Assembly: GCA_947372535.1 (NCBI GenBank)
Contig: CANBUA010000236.1
Location: 1 to 7,579 of the forward strand
DNA from: Burkholderiales bacterium
GTDB taxonomy: Bacteria > Pseudomonadota > Gammaproteobacteria > Burkholderiales > Burkholderiaceae
DNA: 7,579 bases
Direction of reading: 5' to 3'
The notes beneath the pieces were generated by a model that saw only the letters and a program-made list of their open reading frames with translations, had not been told where the DNA came from and searched no databases. The number at the start of each line of letters is the position of its first letter. The first letter of the stretch is position 1. Made by a program: the position numbers and the translations under genes. Shown in pieces: positions 6,496 through 7,579 of the stretch.

Positions 6496-7377
6496 ATGTA
6501 CAAAATCACCCACTCGCTGGCCCTGGCCGCACTGGCCGTGGCCGCAGCCGCCCTGTGCAGCACCCCGGTTCTGGCGGCCGGCTACGAGCGCGGGCCGGAT
6601 CCGACCTCGGCCGCGCTGGACACCACGGGCCCGTTCACGGTGTCCTCGTTCAAGATCTCCAAGGCCGATGCCAAGAGCCACAACTATGGTGGCGCCACGG
6701 TGTACTACCCCAAGGTCACGGACGGCCAGACCTTCGGCGTGGTGGCCATGATGCCGGGCTTCCTGGCCTTCCAGGCGGTGTACGAGACCCTGGTCAAGAA
6801 GGTGGCCTCGCACGGTTTTGTCGTGATCAACATCGACAGCGTGGCCAGCGGCGATCTGCCCGATGTGCGGGCACTGGAGATGGCCGGCGCGCTGTCCCAC
6901 GTCGTGGACCTGGCGAAATCTGGCGCGCCTTATGCCAAGGTGACCGACCTGAGTCGCCGCGCCATGATGGGCAACTCCATGGGTGGCGGCGCGCTCCTGA
7001 GCGCGGCCGTGGCCGACAGCAGTTTGAAGGCTGCCGTGGCCTTGCAGCCTTGGCACACCAAGCAGGACTTCTCGGGTGATGCCGTGCCGACCCTGATCGT
7101 GGCTTGCGAGAAGGACACCATCGCGCCCAACAAGACGCATTCCGACGCCTTCTACGCCAGCCTGAGCACCGACCTGCCGCGCGGCGAGATCGAGGTCAAG
7201 GGCGCCAGCCACGTGTGCGCCACCTTCCTGGGCAACAAGACCCACCACGCCCTGGTGGCCAAGGCCAGCATCGCCTGGCTCAAGCGCTTCCTGGACGAGG
7301 ACATGCGCTACGACCCATTGATCAAGGGCGGCATCAAGTCGGCCGACTACAGCCGGTACGACGTGAAGGGCTTCTGA
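6496..7377 (+). CDS. Exported PETase/cutinase-like polyester hydrolase (dienelactone-hydrolase superfamily)
   Basis: A 293-residue secreted alpha/beta hydrolase that aligns end to end with recalled Ideonella sakaiensis PETase (290 aa) until the last 20 residues. A Sec signal covers about 1-27 (cleavage near PVLA/AGYERG). Shared landmarks: YERGPDPTSAALDTTGPFTV at 30-49, ATVYYP (67-72), PGF (87-89; PETase Tyr87 region), VASHGFVVINID (103-114), GNSMGGG with nucleophile Ser161 and oxyanion Met162, PWH with Trp186 (Trp185), CEKDTIAP with Asp207 (Asp206), GASHVC with His239 (His237), and AWLKRFLDEDMRY (260-272). Cys204 and Cys241 match the extra active-site disulfide of PETase (203-239) and are the only cysteines in the mature part, so the usual C-terminal disulfide is absent. 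The subsites are mixed: Asn160 (PETase Trp159, cutinase His), Val240 (Ser238/Phe), His215 and Phe219 (cutinase-like). It follows the CocE-type gene by 17 bp and is probably co-transcribed. Polyester activity is inferred, not shown. Confidence 0.92.
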   Translation: MYKITHSLALAALAVAAAALCSTPVLAAGYERGPDPTSAALDTTGPFTVSSFKISKADAKSHNYGGATVYYPKVTDGQTFGVVAMMPGFLAFQAVYETLVKKVASHGFVVINIDSVASGDLPDVRALEMAGALSHVVDLAKSGAPYAKVTDLSRRAMMGNSMGGGALLSAAVADSSLKAAVALQPWHTKQDFSGDAVPTLIVACEKDTIAPNKTHSDAFYASLSTDLPRGEIEVKGASHVCATFLGNKTHHALVAKASIAWLKRFLDEDMRYDPLIKGGIKSADYSRYDVKGF

Positions 7378-7419
7378 GCCTTCGCTCACCGACCTGCCTT
7401 CCGTGCGGTGCGAGAAGGC
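7378..7419. repeat. Imperfect inverted repeat after the PETase-like gene
   Basis: GCCTTC (7378-7383) and CACCG (7387-7391) are complementary to GAAGGC (7414-7419) and CGGTG (7406-7410), with a 3x3 internal loop and a 14-base terminal loop. It starts right after the stop codon in a convergent gap. There is no T-run, so it is at best a weak or factor-assisted transcription end. Confidence 0.35.
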
Positions 7420-7425
7420 CAGCCG

Positions 7426-7579
7426 TCAACCGCGGCCATGCACCGCATGCAATCCAGGCAGAAAACGCGCGAGGTGGTTCATCTCCTCGCCGCAATGCAT
7501 CAGCAGATCCAACACCATGGTGTCGGGCACCAATACGCGCCGCATGCGGGGCGTGTTGAGCCAAGGTCCTGCCAACACG
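7426..7579 (-). CDS. C-terminal end of an unidentified protein, truncated by window edge
   Basis: A frame on the minus strand runs open from the window edge (codons starting at 7578) to a TGA at 7426-7428, giving about 50 residues. The translation contains LNTPRMRRVLVPDTMVLDLL followed by MHCGEEMNHLARFLPGL and a short HAVHGRG tail. It looks like a normal folded protein end (amphipathic helices, charged and hydrophobic residues mixed), and about three quarters of codons end in G or C, as in the neighbouring genes. I do not recognise the family. It would converge on the PETase-like gene with a 48-bp gap. The remainder lies outside the window, so both identity and reality are uncertain. Confidence 0.5.
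   Translation of the reverse strand, partial: VLAGPWLNTPRMRRVLVPDTMVLDLLMHCGEEMNHLARFLPGLHAVHGRG

Noticed and set aside
6556..6558. Cys21 of the PETase-like protein as a lipoprotein attachment site
   Set aside because: The preceding residues A-A-L do not fit the lipobox (L-A/S-G/A-C), and a normal signal peptidase I site follows at about residue 27.
6427..7389. 320-codon minus-strand open frame opposite the PETase-like gene
   Set aside because: The composition is His/Gly/Val-rich with no recognisable motif, and the + strand frame has the triad and end-to-end family similarity.

Overview
The window is high-GC DNA (roughly 65% by eye, with strong G/C bias at third codon positions). Its proteins resemble those of Gram-negative Burkholderiales in the Ideonella, Rubrivivax, Aquabacterium and Rhizobacter part of the order. 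That placement is inferred from the PETase-like esterase and general protein style, not from a marker gene. No tRNA, rRNA, insertion sequence or CRISPR array was seen.

Layout: (1) 1-1388 (+) is the 3' part of pntB, the membrane/NADP-binding subunit of proton-translocating transhydrogenase, ending in a strong bidirectional terminator (1407-1438). (2) 1472-3124 (-) is a GMC flavoprotein closely resembling class I cholesterol oxidase, with a probable Tat signal. (3) 3213-4226 (-) is an AraC-family regulator with an N-terminal arabinose-binding-like sensor domain. (4) 4227-4423 is a divergent control region with an inverted repeat (TGTC-N4-GACA) and two copies of a direct repeat (GARTCAATCCA) 40 bp apart. 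(5) 4424-6478 (+) is an exported CocE/NonD-type alpha/beta hydrolase. (6) 6496-7377 (+), 17 bp downstream, is an exported polyester hydrolase homologue of the PETase/cutinase family. (7) 7426-7579 (-) is the apparent 3' end of an unidentified convergent gene.

The likely functional unit is 1472-7377: two secreted serine esterases in one transcription unit, a divergently placed AraC-type regulator, and an exported FAD alcohol oxidase behind the regulator. A reasonable hypothesis is an extracytoplasmic ester-degradation locus: the hydrolases release an alcohol (or sterol) and an acid, and the GMC enzyme oxidises the alcohol. The natural substrate (polyester, cutin-like polymer, steryl or terpenyl ester) cannot be decided from sequence.

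The most interesting proteins are two apparent active-site variants. The PETase-like enzyme keeps the catalytic triad, the Trp185 equivalent and the PETase-specific active-site disulfide. It has Asn where PETase has Trp159 and cutinases have His, Val at position 238, and the cutinase-type His/Phe pair at 214/218, and it lacks the C-terminal disulfide. The cholesterol-oxidase-like enzyme keeps the catalytic His and Asn but lacks the Glu that acts as isomerisation base.
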